From positions 1 to 13,341 of the forward strand of contig QHOZ01000144.1 in NCBI GenBank assembly GCA_003219495.1: a stretch of DNA of 13,341 bases, in the 5' to 3' direction. The notes under the pieces are model-generated. The model made no database searches. It saw nothing but the letters and a program-made list of their open reading frames with translations, and was not told where the DNA came from. Made by a program: the position numbers and the translations under genes. This stretch comes from Verrucomicrobiota bacterium. GTDB lineage: Bacteria; Verrucomicrobiota; Verrucomicrobiae; Chthoniobacterales; UBA10450. This document shows positions 1 through 7,290 of the stretch, one piece after another (position 1 is the stretch's first letter; every line of letters starts with the position of its first letter).

Positions 1-1
1 C

Positions 2-424
2 AACAAAATTGTTGAGCTTCATGGAAACATTCATCGCTTCCGTTGTTTCGAAAACGATTGTGCGCGCGACAACTTCGATGTCGATCAACAACGCTGTCGA
101 TCTTGCGGCGGCAATTTGCGCCCCGACGTTGTGTGGTTTGGCGAAACGCTCCCGGTCGATGCAATCGAAACCGCAATCGCGGCCGCTGAGACGTGCGATG
201 TCTTTCTCTCAATTGGAACTGCAAGCGTTGTCTATCCCGCGGCCGATTTGTGGCGACGCGCCAGGAATGCAGGCGCGATTATCGTTGAGATCAACAAAGA
301 TCCCACGTCGCTCACGCCCCTCGCCGATTATCCTTTGCCTGGCAAAGCAGGAGAAATTTTGCCGACGTTGATCGCATCGGTTTGGAAGAAAAACAAAGTT
401 CGCGAAACAAGCGACGCTGAGTAA
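2..424 (+). CDS. Sirtuin (Sir2-family NAD-dependent protein deacylase), 5' truncated by window edge
   Basis: The open frame enters from the left edge and encodes the last 140 residues of a protein that is usually about 235-250 residues long. It opens with the ELHGN motif, whose His is the catalytic base of Sir2 enzymes. A four-Cys zinc site follows at fragment residues 15, 20, 32 and 35 (C-x4-C, then C-x2-C). After that come LRPDVVWFGE and a GTASVVYPAA segment, which match the Sir2 NAD-binding core. Family function is NAD+-dependent removal of acyl groups from lysine, giving nicotinamide and O-acyl-ADP-ribose in the cytosol. The acyl-chain preference cannot be judged because the N-terminal NAD-binding half lies outside the window. 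The stop lies 11 bp before guaD on the same strand, so co-transcription is possible, but no functional link to purine breakdown is evident. No intact start is visible. Family assignment is firm. Confidence 0.9.
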   Translation, partial: NKIVELHGNIHRFRCFENDCARDNFDVDQQRCRSCGGNLRPDVVWFGETLPVDAIETAIAAAETCDVFLSIGTASVVYPAADLWRRARNAGAIIVEINKDPTSLTPLADYPLPGKAGEILPTLIASVWKKNKVRETSDAE

Positions 425-435
425 CATCGCCCGCC

Positions 436-915
436 GTGCAAGCGGATAGTCACAAGCGATGGATGGACGAGGCGATATCGCTCGCGAGCGCAAGCGTGCA
501 GGAACATAACGGCGGACCGTTCGGCGCGGTGGTCGTTCATCAAGACACCATCGTTGGCCGCGGCTGGAACCAGGTCACGCGCTTGTTCGATCCGACCGCG
601 CACGCAGAAGTGATGGCGATTCGCGAAGCGTGTCGCACGCTGCAACGTTTCGATTTACGCGGTTGCGAGATTTACACCAGCTGCGAACCCTGCCCGATGT
701 GTCTCGCGGCAATTTATTGGGCCCGGCTCGATCGAATCTTTTACGCCTGCACGCGCACGGACGCTTGCGCGATCGGCTTCGACGACGATTTCATTTACAA
801 AGAGATTCCGCTCGAAATCGCAGCGCGTGCAGTGCCCATGATTCAGGTTTCACGCGACCGCGCTCGCTCTGTGTTTGAACATTGGGAAGCGAAGCCGGAC
901 AAAATCCCGTATTGA
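436..915 (+). CDS. guaD: Guanine deaminase (cytidine-deaminase fold, GuaD)
   Basis: Hydrolytic deamination of guanine to xanthine and ammonia in the cytosol, the entry step to the XDH and urate route encoded next door. The 159-residue product has the small CDA-fold GuaD length and pattern. GGPFGAVVV is near residue 26. The zinc-site HAE motif gives His56 as ligand and Glu58 as proton shuttle. PCPMC supplies Cys86 and Cys89. The GFDDDFIYKE segment (114-123) carries the conserved Asp116, and the chain ends in a C-terminal Tyr, as in Bacillus subtilis GuaD where the tail completes a domain-swapped active site. The GTG start at 436 gives an N-terminus close to the B. subtilis length; an ATG at 463 is the alternative. 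Neither start has a clear Shine-Dalgarno. The gene converges on xdh with 1 bp between the stops and no terminator hairpin. It is not the larger amidohydrolase-type guanine deaminase. Confidence 0.95.
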   Translation: MQADSHKRWMDEAISLASASVQEHNGGPFGAVVVHQDTIVGRGWNQVTRLFDPTAHAEVMAIREACRTLQRFDLRGCEIYTSCEPCPMCLAAIYWARLDRIFYACTRTDACAIGFDDDFIYKEIPLEIAARAVPMIQVSRDRARSVFEHWEAKPDKIPY

Positions 916-916
916 A

Positions 917-3865
917 TCATTTCGCTGGGACCGTAGCCGATTTCTTGGCCGAGGCGCGACGTTGATCGATCGCGGTGAAGATCGCTTCCGGTGTTGCCGG
1001 CGATGCGAGCAAAACTTGGCCGCCAGATTCGCCGAACGCGGCAATCGCGTCCCGAATTGCTTCGCGCACCGAAATCGCAAGCATCAGCGGCGGTTCCCCA
1101 ACGGCTTTGCTTCCATGAATCACATCCGGTTGCGCGGCTTCGGATAGAAACTCTACGTTAAAAATTTTCGGCGTGTCGCCAACCGCGGGGATTTTGTAAG
1201 TGTCCGGCGAATGAGTGAGCAATCTTCCGTCCGCGTCCCAGATCAATTCCTCCGCGGTTAACCAGCCCATGCCCTGAACGAACCCGCCTTCGATTTGGCC
1301 GCGCGCCACGCCGGCATTAATCACGTCACCGGCATCATGCAAAATGTCGACGCGCGTGACTTGTGTCATTCCGCTAAAGCCATCGACCTCAACTTCCGAC
1401 ACCGCCGCGCCCACCGCGAAATAATGAAACGGTCTCCCCTGCCCCGTCTCGCGATCGAAATAAATCTCCGGGGTTTTGTAATAACCCGTCGCGCTCAAAC
1501 TCGTGCGATTGAAGTACGCGCGCTGGACCAGTTCCGCGAAACTCAGCGCCGACTCCGGAAGATCGACATCGCAAAATTGATTCTCGACGAAACGAACTTT
1601 GTTCTCATCCGGTGCGCGTCCATTTTTCTCCCCGAGCATTTCAATTGCGAACGGCAACAAGCGCGCGCGCAACGTGTCGCAAGCATTCTTGACGGCCGCG
1701 CCGTTCAAATCCGTTCCGCACGATGCCGCCGTTGCCGAAGTGTTCGGAACTTTGTCGGTTTGCGTCGGCATTACGCGAACGCGATCAATCGAAATCCCGA
1801 GCTCCTTCGCCGCGACGGCCGCGATGTTCGTGTGCACGCCTTGCCCCATCTCGGTGCCGCCGTGATTCACTTGCGCCGTGCCATCTTGATAAAGAAGCAC
1901 GAGCGAGCCTGCTTGATTCAAATGCGTCGTCGTAAATGAAATGCCGAATTTCACCGGCGTGATCGCGAGCCCCCATTTGCGGTGCGCATGGCTCGCATTC
2001 CGTTTTTTGATCTCTTCGCGCCGTGATTTGAAATCGCTCTTCTCGATCAATTCCTGCCAAATGCGTTGCAGTCGGTTGTTTTCAATTTCCTGGCCGTAAT
2101 GTGTCGTGTTGGTTGCGCCGCTCCCGTGATACAAATTTTTCGCGCGCACAATCTCGGGCGACAACCCAAGCTCACGCGCAACGCGATCGATGATTTCTTC
2201 AATCGTCAACATTCCCTGCGGTCCGCCAAATCCACGGAACGCAGTGTTGGACGCGAGATTCGTTTTCGCGACGAATCCTTTGAACTGAACGTTCGGAATG
2301 TAATAACCGTTATCGAGATGAAAGACCGCCCGATCGGTCACCGCGCGAGAAAGATCGAGCGTCCAACCGCCGTTTGAGTAGATGTCGATCTTCGCCGCGA
2401 GAAGCAAACCCTCGCGATCGTAACCGACTTTGAATTTCCCAAGAAACGGGTGGCGCTTCCCCGTGATCATCATGTCCTGATCGCGATTGAAACGAACGCG
2501 CACTTTCCGTCCGGTTTTAGATGCGGCCAATGATGCGAGCCCGGCCAACATCGCCGCTTGCGTTTCTTTTCCGCCGAAACCGCCGCCCATTCGCGGACAT
2601 TGCACGACCACTGCGTTCATCGGGAGCGCCAGCAAATGCGCGACGATGTGCTGCACTTCCGATGGATGCTGTGTCGACGAACAAACGAAAACGGTTCCGT
2701 CTTCACCGCGCTCCGCCCAACCGGCCTGCGTCTCGAGATAAAAATGATCCTGACCGCCGATCGCGAACTCGCCCTCGAGCTTGCCGGGCGAATCGCCAAA
2801 CGCGCGCTCAAAATCGCCGCGCTCAATGTGGTTCGCTTCCGTGTGAAAACTTTTCTGATCGATCGCGTCCTGAATTGTGAAAATTGGCGGCAGCGCTTCG
2901 TACTCGACGACAACTTTGTCCACGGCGGCGCGACACGCTTCCTGCGTTTTGCCAACAACGAGCGCGACGATTTGTCCGTGATAAGAAATTTCTTTATCCG
3001 CGAGGAGGATTTCGTCGTGGCGAACCGCGCCAACGTCGTTTAATCCCGGAACATCTTCCGCAACCAACACGGCTGCGATGCCCGGCATCTGTTTCGCCGC
3101 GGAAACATCGCGCCGGAGAATTCTTGCGCGCGCATGCGGCGAACAAACCGGCCACACCTCGAGCATTTCTTGCCCGACAGGCGCGTCGTCCACGTAAACC
3201 GCGTCGCCGGTAACATGTTTATGTCCGCTCTCGTGCGGTTGTGCACGATTCGGTGACGGCGATCGAAATTCGATCGCCTCATCCGCCAGTGTCTGATCGT
3301 CGTCGTTAAAAAATCTTTCGAACAAACTCGCGATTAGCCGCTGCCGATAAGTTTTGCTTCCGCGGACATCCGTTATCGGCGTGAATTCGTTTTCCAACGT
3401 CGGCAAGATCGACACCAACATTTCGGCATCCCATTTTTTGCCGGTGAGTGCTTCTTCGGTTTTGCGCGCGCGAACGGGGGTCAATGCGACGCCGCCATAA
3501 GCAAGCCGCGCATGTTTAACGATTCCCTGTCCGTCCAGCTCGACTGTGAAACATCCCGCGACCGTGCTGATGTCCATTTCCCGCCGCTTGCTCACCTTAT
3601 AGAATTTCGTTCGCCGATTTTTTATTCTCGGGACGATGATCGTTTTGAGAACTTCGCCGGGTTCTAGCGCGGTCTTTCGATAGCCGAGGAAAAATTGTTC
3701 GAGCGGCAATGTTCGTTCTCGCGCGGCCGACGCCAGAACAACACTCGCATCGAGCGCGAGCAACACCGGCGCCGAATCCCCGATTGGCGACGCAGTCACC
3801 AAATTGCCGCCCATTGTCGCTCGATTTCGAATTTGGCGGGAGCCGAAAAGGTACTGCGCCGCCAA
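917..3865 (-). CDS. xdh: Xanthine dehydrogenase, C-terminal fragment: end of FAD domain plus molybdopterin domain
   Basis: This carries most of a single-chain XDH that oxidises hypoxanthine and xanthine to urate. From the TTG at 3865, residues 1-190 are the later part of the FAD-binding domain (FGSRQIRNRATMGGN, then the CO-dehydrogenase-flavoprotein C-terminal region). Residues from about 200 to 982 are the Mo-cofactor domain. Substrate-site residues match bovine XDH with conserved spacing: Gln399 (bovine Q767), Glu434 in FGGKE (E802), Arg512 in DRAVFH (R880), Arg544 and Phe546 in AFRGFGG (R912, F914), Phe644 in GISFT (F1009), and catalytic Glu924 in VGEPP (E1261). That argues for a true purine oxidase rather than an aldehyde or CO dehydrogenase. 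The TTG start is not natural: the fragment begins inside the FAD domain and overlaps the preceding fragment in another frame, so this is the downstream part of a broken gene. It is the last gene of the leftward operon. Confidence 0.93.
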   Translation of the reverse strand: MAAQYLFGSRQIRNRATMGGNLVTASPIGDSAPVLLALDASVVLASAARERTLPLEQFFLGYRKTALEPGEVLKTIIVPRIKNRRTKFYKVSKRREMDISTVAGCFTVELDGQGIVKHARLAYGGVALTPVRARKTEEALTGKKWDAEMLVSILPTLENEFTPITDVRGSKTYRQRLIASLFERFFNDDDQTLADEAIEFRSPSPNRAQPHESGHKHVTGDAVYVDDAPVGQEMLEVWPVCSPHARARILRRDVSAAKQMPGIAAVLVAEDVPGLNDVGAVRHDEILLADKEISYHGQIVALVVGKTQEACRAAVDKVVVEYEALPPIFTIQDAIDQKSFHTEANHIERGDFERAFGDSPGKLEGEFAIGGQDHFYLETQAGWAERGEDGTVFVCSSTQHPSEVQHIVAHLLALPMNAVVVQCPRMGGGFGGKETQAAMLAGLASLAASKTGRKVRVRFNRDQDMMITGKRHPFLGKFKVGYDREGLLLAAKIDIYSNGGWTLDLSRAVTDRAVFHLDNGYYIPNVQFKGFVAKTNLASNTAFRGFGGPQGMLTIEEIIDRVARELGLSPEIVRAKNLYHGSGATNTTHYGQEIENNRLQRIWQELIEKSDFKSRREEIKKRNASHAHRKWGLAITPVKFGISFTTTHLNQAGSLVLLYQDGTAQVNHGGTEMGQGVHTNIAAVAAKELGISIDRVRVMPTQTDKVPNTSATAASCGTDLNGAAVKNACDTLRARLLPFAIEMLGEKNGRAPDENKVRFVENQFCDVDLPESALSFAELVQRAYFNRTSLSATGYYKTPEIYFDRETGQGRPFHYFAVGAAVSEVEVDGFSGMTQVTRVDILHDAGDVINAGVARGQIEGGFVQGMGWLTAEELIWDADGRLLTHSPDTYKIPAVGDTPKIFNVEFLSEAAQPDVIHGSKAVGEPPLMLAISVREAIRDAIAAFGESGGQVLLASPATPEAIFTAIDQRRASAKKSATVPAK

Positions 3866-4625
3866 CGAGCCATTCTTTTTCCGTCTTGGTGATTTGCGTG
3901 AGCTCCGGAACCGCTTCCACCGAAATCAATGCCGGAAATTTTCGGAACCGCTTCGAAATGTCGAGTCCGAGCTCGGTCGCGCCGGCAATTAATCGCGCTT
4001 CGGGATAGTCGCCGATGAAAGCAAAAAGTTCCGGCATGGAAGTCGGGCGCAGAAATTTTTCGCCGTTAAGCGCATAACGAATCGAGGCGAGCTCGACCGG
4101 TCCAGTTTTCTGCGGCACTTCAAAGCGATCGTTGCCGATCTTGCACTGAAACGCTTCGGTCGCGGCGGCGTTGATCGCACGATATCCAGTGCAGCGGCAC
4201 AAATTTCCGGCGAGTTGTTCGTCGAGCTGCGCGCGCGTCTTTAAATTTTTGCGGTAATAGCCTTCGAAGAGCGACATCACAAAACCCGGCGTGCAGTAAC
4301 CACATTGCGATCCGTGATTGTTGACCATCGCCTGCTGCACCGGATGCAATTTTCCATTGGCAACACCTTCGACCGTGACGATGTCGCGTCCCGCCATCAA
4401 CACGAGCGGCACCAGACAACTGTTGATCGCGCGATACGTGCGTTCGCCGCGCCTGTTAAGATCGACAATCGCCACCGAGCACGCACCGCAATCTCCTTCC
4501 GCGCACCCTTCCTTCGATCCGGTCAGCCCGTTCGCGCGCAACCACTCGAGCAGCGTTGTGTTCGGCGAAATCGCGTCGAGCCGGATCGGTTTGCCGTTCA
4601 AGCGAAACTCGATCGCGTTCATCAT
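3597..4625 (-). CDS. xdh: Xanthine dehydrogenase, N-terminal fragment: two [2Fe-2S] domains plus start of FAD domain
   Basis: The first 257 residues are the electron-transfer part of XDH. A plant-type ferredoxin domain has Cys41, Cys46, Cys49 and Cys70. A second, helical [2Fe-2S] domain has CGYC (108-111) and CRC (143-145). The FAD domain then begins, with LIAGATELGL near residue 212. Homology ends at the VGGA at 254-257 (about 3855). The remaining frame down to 3597 is out-of-frame translation of the next fragment and should be ignored. The ATG at 4625 overlaps the stop of the CitE-like gene as ATGA, and an AAGG-type ribosome binding site lies 8 bases upstream; ATG 4622 is equally in frame. 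The 33 extra codons reaching back to 4724 are shadow sequence of the upstream gene. With the C-terminal fragment this restores one FeS-FAD-Mo polypeptide in the eukaryotic order, an estimated 1260-1270 residues when intact. Confidence 0.88.
   Translation of the reverse strand: MMNAIEFRLNGKPIRLDAISPNTTLLEWLRANGLTGSKEGCAEGDCGACSVAIVDLNRRGERTYRAINSCLVPLVLMAGRDIVTVEGVANGKLHPVQQAMVNNHGSQCGYCTPGFVMSLFEGYYRKNLKTRAQLDEQLAGNLCRCTGYRAINAAATEAFQCKIGNDRFEVPQKTGPVELASIRYALNGEKFLRPTSMPELFAFIGDYPEARLIAGATELGLDISKRFRKFPALISVEAVPELTQITKTEKEWLVGGAVPFRLPPNSKSSDNGRQFGDCVANRGFGAGVARARCECCSGVGRARTNIAARTIFPRLSKDRARTRRSSQNDHRPENKKSANEIL
3855..3866 (-). other. Frame break with apparent in-gene deletion in xdh
   Basis: The 12 bases GTTGGCGGCGCA (minus strand) are read in one frame as Val-Gly-Gly-Ala, the end of recognisable FAD-domain sequence upstream. 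In the next frame they are read as Leu-Ala-Ala-Gln, leading straight into FGSRQIRN. In XDH relatives, VGxA and the GSxQIRN motif are separated by roughly 25-30 residues, which are missing here. So this is not a simple one-base indel: a segment whose length is not a multiple of three has been lost. The dual reading fits a deletion between two short direct repeats, or a collapsed assembly at the same repeat. The remaining XDH sequence is well conserved, so decay is recent or the break is artefactual. Confidence 0.75.
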
Positions 4626-5977
4626 TTGCGGCGACCTTGGAGAATTTTCAGGAACGAGCGCGAGCGCAATTCGTCGAGCGTCAAACCGGTCGCAAGCGCT
4701 TCCTCCTCGGTGATCGCGCCGCAAGCCATACCGCGCAGGAAAAAATTCAGAAGACCTTGTCCGGTCGCGGCGTCATCGAACACATCGCCGAACAACGACG
4801 CGAGCGCGGCTTTCTCGACAAACGTTTTCAAACGATTCGATGCGGCCTCCAAACCTTCGAGGAAAAATTGATAGACCGCAGCGTAGCGCGTGACGAATTG
4901 CGCCGGGTGCAAATCCCAGCCCTGATAATATCCAGTCCGCAACGAGTGCAGATTGTCATTAAACCCGAGCCGCCACGCTTGATGAATCGCTTCGCAATTC
5001 TCGCGCTCTTGTTCCGATGTCAGTTGTCGATCTTTCGGCGCGCGATGCGGACCGACCGGCAAAATGTTGGTCGCGCCGTCGGAAAGATGAGTGCCGGTGC
5101 CGGCGAGTGAGACCAACATAATCTGGCGTGCGAGATCACAAACCGGATGACCCATCGCTTGATATTTCGCGGTGATTCCGCACGACGCGGTGTAATCGTA
5201 AACGCCAAAGTGCACGCTGCCGCAACGACCTTCCGCCGCGCCCACTAACGACATCAAGGGACTTTGTCCGCGCTCATTGATAATCGCCTGCGGTGTCTCG
5301 ATCATCAGCTCGATCTTAAGCGCGCCACTCGAAAGTCCGTTTTTGCGCTCGAGAATTTCAAACAATCGGATCGCTGCCGTCACGTGCGCGGGAATTTGCA
5401 CCTTCGGCAACGTAATCACGAAATTGTCCGGCAATTTGCCTCCGGTTTCTTTGACGAACGTCGTTACGAAAATATCGAGCGTGCGCATACTTCGCGCGCG
5501 CAGATCTTCATTGAATGGTTTGATTCGGAGGCCGATAAACGGCGGCAGGCTCTTTGTCGCTAGCGCTTGCGCAACTTCGATCGCAGCCGATTCGGCGTGA
5601 CCGTCCTCTTCTTCGTCTGCGCGATTTCCGTAACCGTCTTCGAAATCGAGCCGAAAATCTTCCAATGGTTCGCGCTTGAGTTTTTCAATGACGCGATCGT
5701 AAACGCGTTCCGCGAATTTCGCGTCGCCCGCCAATCCGATTGCGCGAGCGAGCGTTGGAGCGTCAGGCGCGTATTCCTCCAACGAACGAAGCGCGACGGC
5801 GCCAAGTTTTTTTGGCGAATCGACTTTGAACAAATGCGCGCCGCCATAAACGGTGTGCACGGCCTGGCGACGATTCGATTCGCCGGGATAACGGCGCATG
5901 AAATCTTTGTTCGCATTGCTCAGCGCCGCGACGATGTCTCCCGTGTCTTTTGTCTCAAAGCTGCTGCGCGCACTCAT
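4622..5977 (-). CDS. CitE/HpcH-like TIM-barrel protein of the purine operon (DUF6986-type), function unassigned
   Basis: A 451-residue cytosolic protein of the CitE/HpcH/malate-synthase-like superfamily. Motifs in order are: LDFEDGYG (110-117), LRIKPFN with Arg151, ITLPKVQ (188-194), LMIETPQA with the likely Mg2+ ligand Glu227, FGVYDYTASCG with the likely Mg2+ ligand Asp261, DGATNILPVG (300-309), and GWDLHPAQ (353-360), which resembles the CitE HPxQ segment. Characterised relatives cleave or form C-C bonds in CoA esters or 2-oxo acids. The chain is longer than typical CitE (about 290) and shorter than malate synthase (over 500). It lies between allantoinase and XDH and shares a 4-bp ATGA overlap with each, so it is probably translated in step with both. 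Context suggests work on glyoxylate or ureidoglycolate, the end of the pathway, but that is inference. The substrate is unknown. I recognise the family from memory as an uncharacterised aldolase-like group. Confidence 0.75.
   Translation of the reverse strand: MSARSSFETKDTGDIVAALSNANKDFMRRYPGESNRRQAVHTVYGGAHLFKVDSPKKLGAVALRSLEEYAPDAPTLARAIGLAGDAKFAERVYDRVIEKLKREPLEDFRLDFEDGYGNRADEEEDGHAESAAIEVAQALATKSLPPFIGLRIKPFNEDLRARSMRTLDIFVTTFVKETGGKLPDNFVITLPKVQIPAHVTAAIRLFEILERKNGLSSGALKIELMIETPQAIINERGQSPLMSLVGAAEGRCGSVHFGVYDYTASCGITAKYQAMGHPVCDLARQIMLVSLAGTGTHLSDGATNILPVGPHRAPKDRQLTSEQERENCEAIHQAWRLGFNDNLHSLRTGYYQGWDLHPAQFVTRYAAVYQFFLEGLEAASNRLKTFVEKAALASLFGDVFDDAATGQGLLNFFLRGMACGAITEEEALATGLTLDELRSRSFLKILQGRRK
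4634..4640 (-). promoter_or_regulatory. Ribosome binding site for xdh
   Basis: CCAAGGT on the minus strand lies 8 bases before ATG 4625 and 11 before ATG 4622. It therefore favours the first of the two adjacent Met codons. It sits inside the end of the CitE-like coding sequence and works with the ATGA stop/start overlap. Confidence 0.5.
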
Positions 5978-7287
5978 TGTTCAGAACGGTTCGGTCGAAT
6001 TAATTTTCCGGACGGTAAACCGGCGATTTTACCATCAACAAAGATGGTTTGTCCGCGCAAAACTGTCCGCACGATGCGACCGCGCAAGCGCCGGCCGACG
6101 TACGGGCTATGCCGATGCCGATAGAGCAACGATTCGCGCGTGACGCTTTCTTCCTCGCTAAGATCGACAATCGTAAAATCCGCATCCTTGCCGACAGCGA
6201 TATCGCCTTTTTGACCAACGCGGAAACGTCCAGCGACTTGTTTGCTTGTTAGATCGGCGATGCGCTCGGGCGAAATCGAGCTATCGAGCAACAGCGGCAG
6301 CAAATGCTGACAACCGGAAATTCCGCCCCACACTTCAAAAAAATTCTGCCGATCCTTCATCGACCACGGCGATGGCGAATGATCCGAGCCGATTGTCGTC
6401 ACTTCGGCCAGCGCGTCGCTCAGCGATTGTCGATCTTGTTCAGAGCGGAGCGGCGGCGCGCATTTCGCGACCGCGCCGAGTTGTTCCATGTCCGCGTCAG
6501 TAAAAACGAGATAGTGCGGACAAGTTTCGCATGAAATGTCAACGCCTCTCGCGCGCGCCGCAGCGATCATCGCCACACCACGGCCGCACGAAACGTGAAC
6601 GATGTGCAAACGACATTTCGTTTCCGCGGCGAGATCAATTGCGCACTTGATCGCATCGAGCTCGGCCTCGACCGGGCGTGATTCCAAATAATCTCGCGCG
6701 GTTGTTTTGCGCTCGGCGATTTTTTGTTTGGTAAGTTGCTGCGTCATCTCCTGAGATTCCGCATGCAACGCTACCAAAAGATCGAGTTCGGATGCGCGCT
6801 TCATCCCTTCGCGTAAGATCGACATCGTCACGTACGGGAAATCGTCGATCCCGCTATCGCACATGAACGCTTTCAAGCCGACGACACCGCGATTTCGCAA
6901 TGTTTCCAGTTGATCGAGATTCCCGGGAACTAATCCGCCCCACAAACCGAAATCGACGAACGATTTTTTCTCCGCGGCGGCTTTCTTTGCGTCAAAGTTT
7001 GCGCCATCGATTGTCGGCGGGTGCGCATTGAGCGGCATTTCGAAAACGGTCGTCGTTCCGCCGGCTGCACACGCGCGCGATCCGGTTTCGAATCCCTCCC
7101 AATCGGTTCGGCCCGGCTCGTTGAAATGAACATGCGCGTCGATCACTCCCGGCAAGATCGACATCTCAGTTGCGTCGAGTTCTTCGCGCGATGTCCCGGG
7201 AAGATTCGGACCGACCGCCGCAAACTTTCCGTCGAGAATTCCGATGTCGCGCTCGCGACCACGCACGAGCAAATCGAAATCACTCAT
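5974..7287 (-). CDS. allB: Allantoinase
   Basis: Opens the hydantoin ring of S-allantoin to give allantoate, in the cytosol. The 437-residue length is usual for AllB. Amidohydrolase-fold binuclear metal ligands are all visible: His52 and His54 in DAHVHFNEPGRTDWEGFETG, the carboxylated Lys139 in GLKAFMCDSG, His175 in LHAES, His231 in HIVHVS, and Asp302 in GSDHSP. The HFNEPGR-DWEGFETG block and MPLNAHPPT (84-92) separate allantoinase from dihydroorotase and dihydropyrimidinase; the latter matters here because a PreA-like protein lies nearby. The N-terminus before the first beta-sandwich strand is a few residues shorter than usual but the fold is complete. The ATG lies 3 bp after the allantoicase stop. 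The stop overlaps the next start by 4 bp (ATGA). No strong Shine-Dalgarno is seen, consistent with coupled translation. Confidence 0.95.
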   Translation of the reverse strand: MSDFDLLVRGRERDIGILDGKFAAVGPNLPGTSREELDATEMSILPGVIDAHVHFNEPGRTDWEGFETGSRACAAGGTTTVFEMPLNAHPPTIDGANFDAKKAAAEKKSFVDFGLWGGLVPGNLDQLETLRNRGVVGLKAFMCDSGIDDFPYVTMSILREGMKRASELDLLVALHAESQEMTQQLTKQKIAERKTTARDYLESRPVEAELDAIKCAIDLAAETKCRLHIVHVSCGRGVAMIAAARARGVDISCETCPHYLVFTDADMEQLGAVAKCAPPLRSEQDRQSLSDALAEVTTIGSDHSPSPWSMKDRQNFFEVWGGISGCQHLLPLLLDSSISPERIADLTSKQVAGRFRVGQKGDIAVGKDADFTIVDLSEEESVTRESLLYRHRHSPYVGRRLRGRIVRTVLRGQTIFVDGKIAGLPSGKLIRPNRSEQ

Positions 7288-7290
7288 CGC

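Noticed and set aside
9..371. Plus-strand frame of 120 codons at the left edge
   Set aside because: It is out of frame with clear sirtuin sequence covering the same bases and has no recognisable motif.
1295..1939. Long open frame of 214 codons on the plus strand inside xdh
   Set aside because: It lies antisense to strongly conserved XDH Mo-domain sequence, has Arg/Ala-rich composition typical of shadow frames in GC-rich genes, and shows no family motif.
3597..3854. C-terminal tail of the XDH N-terminal fragment beyond VGGA as a real protein end
   Set aside because: The same bases in the next frame encode the conserved FGSRQIRN to DISTVAG part of the FAD domain, so the tail is frameshifted translation.
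4626..4724. 33-residue N-terminal extension of the XDH N-terminal fragment
   Set aside because: It overlaps the end of the CitE-like gene and has no similarity to XDH; ATG 4625 gives the normal start of the ferredoxin domain.
5974..7287. Dihydropyrimidinase instead of allantoinase, to pair with the PreA-like gene
   Set aside because: The HFNEPGR-DWEGFETG and MPLNAHPPT blocks are allantoinase signatures, and the gene is embedded between allantoicase and XDH.
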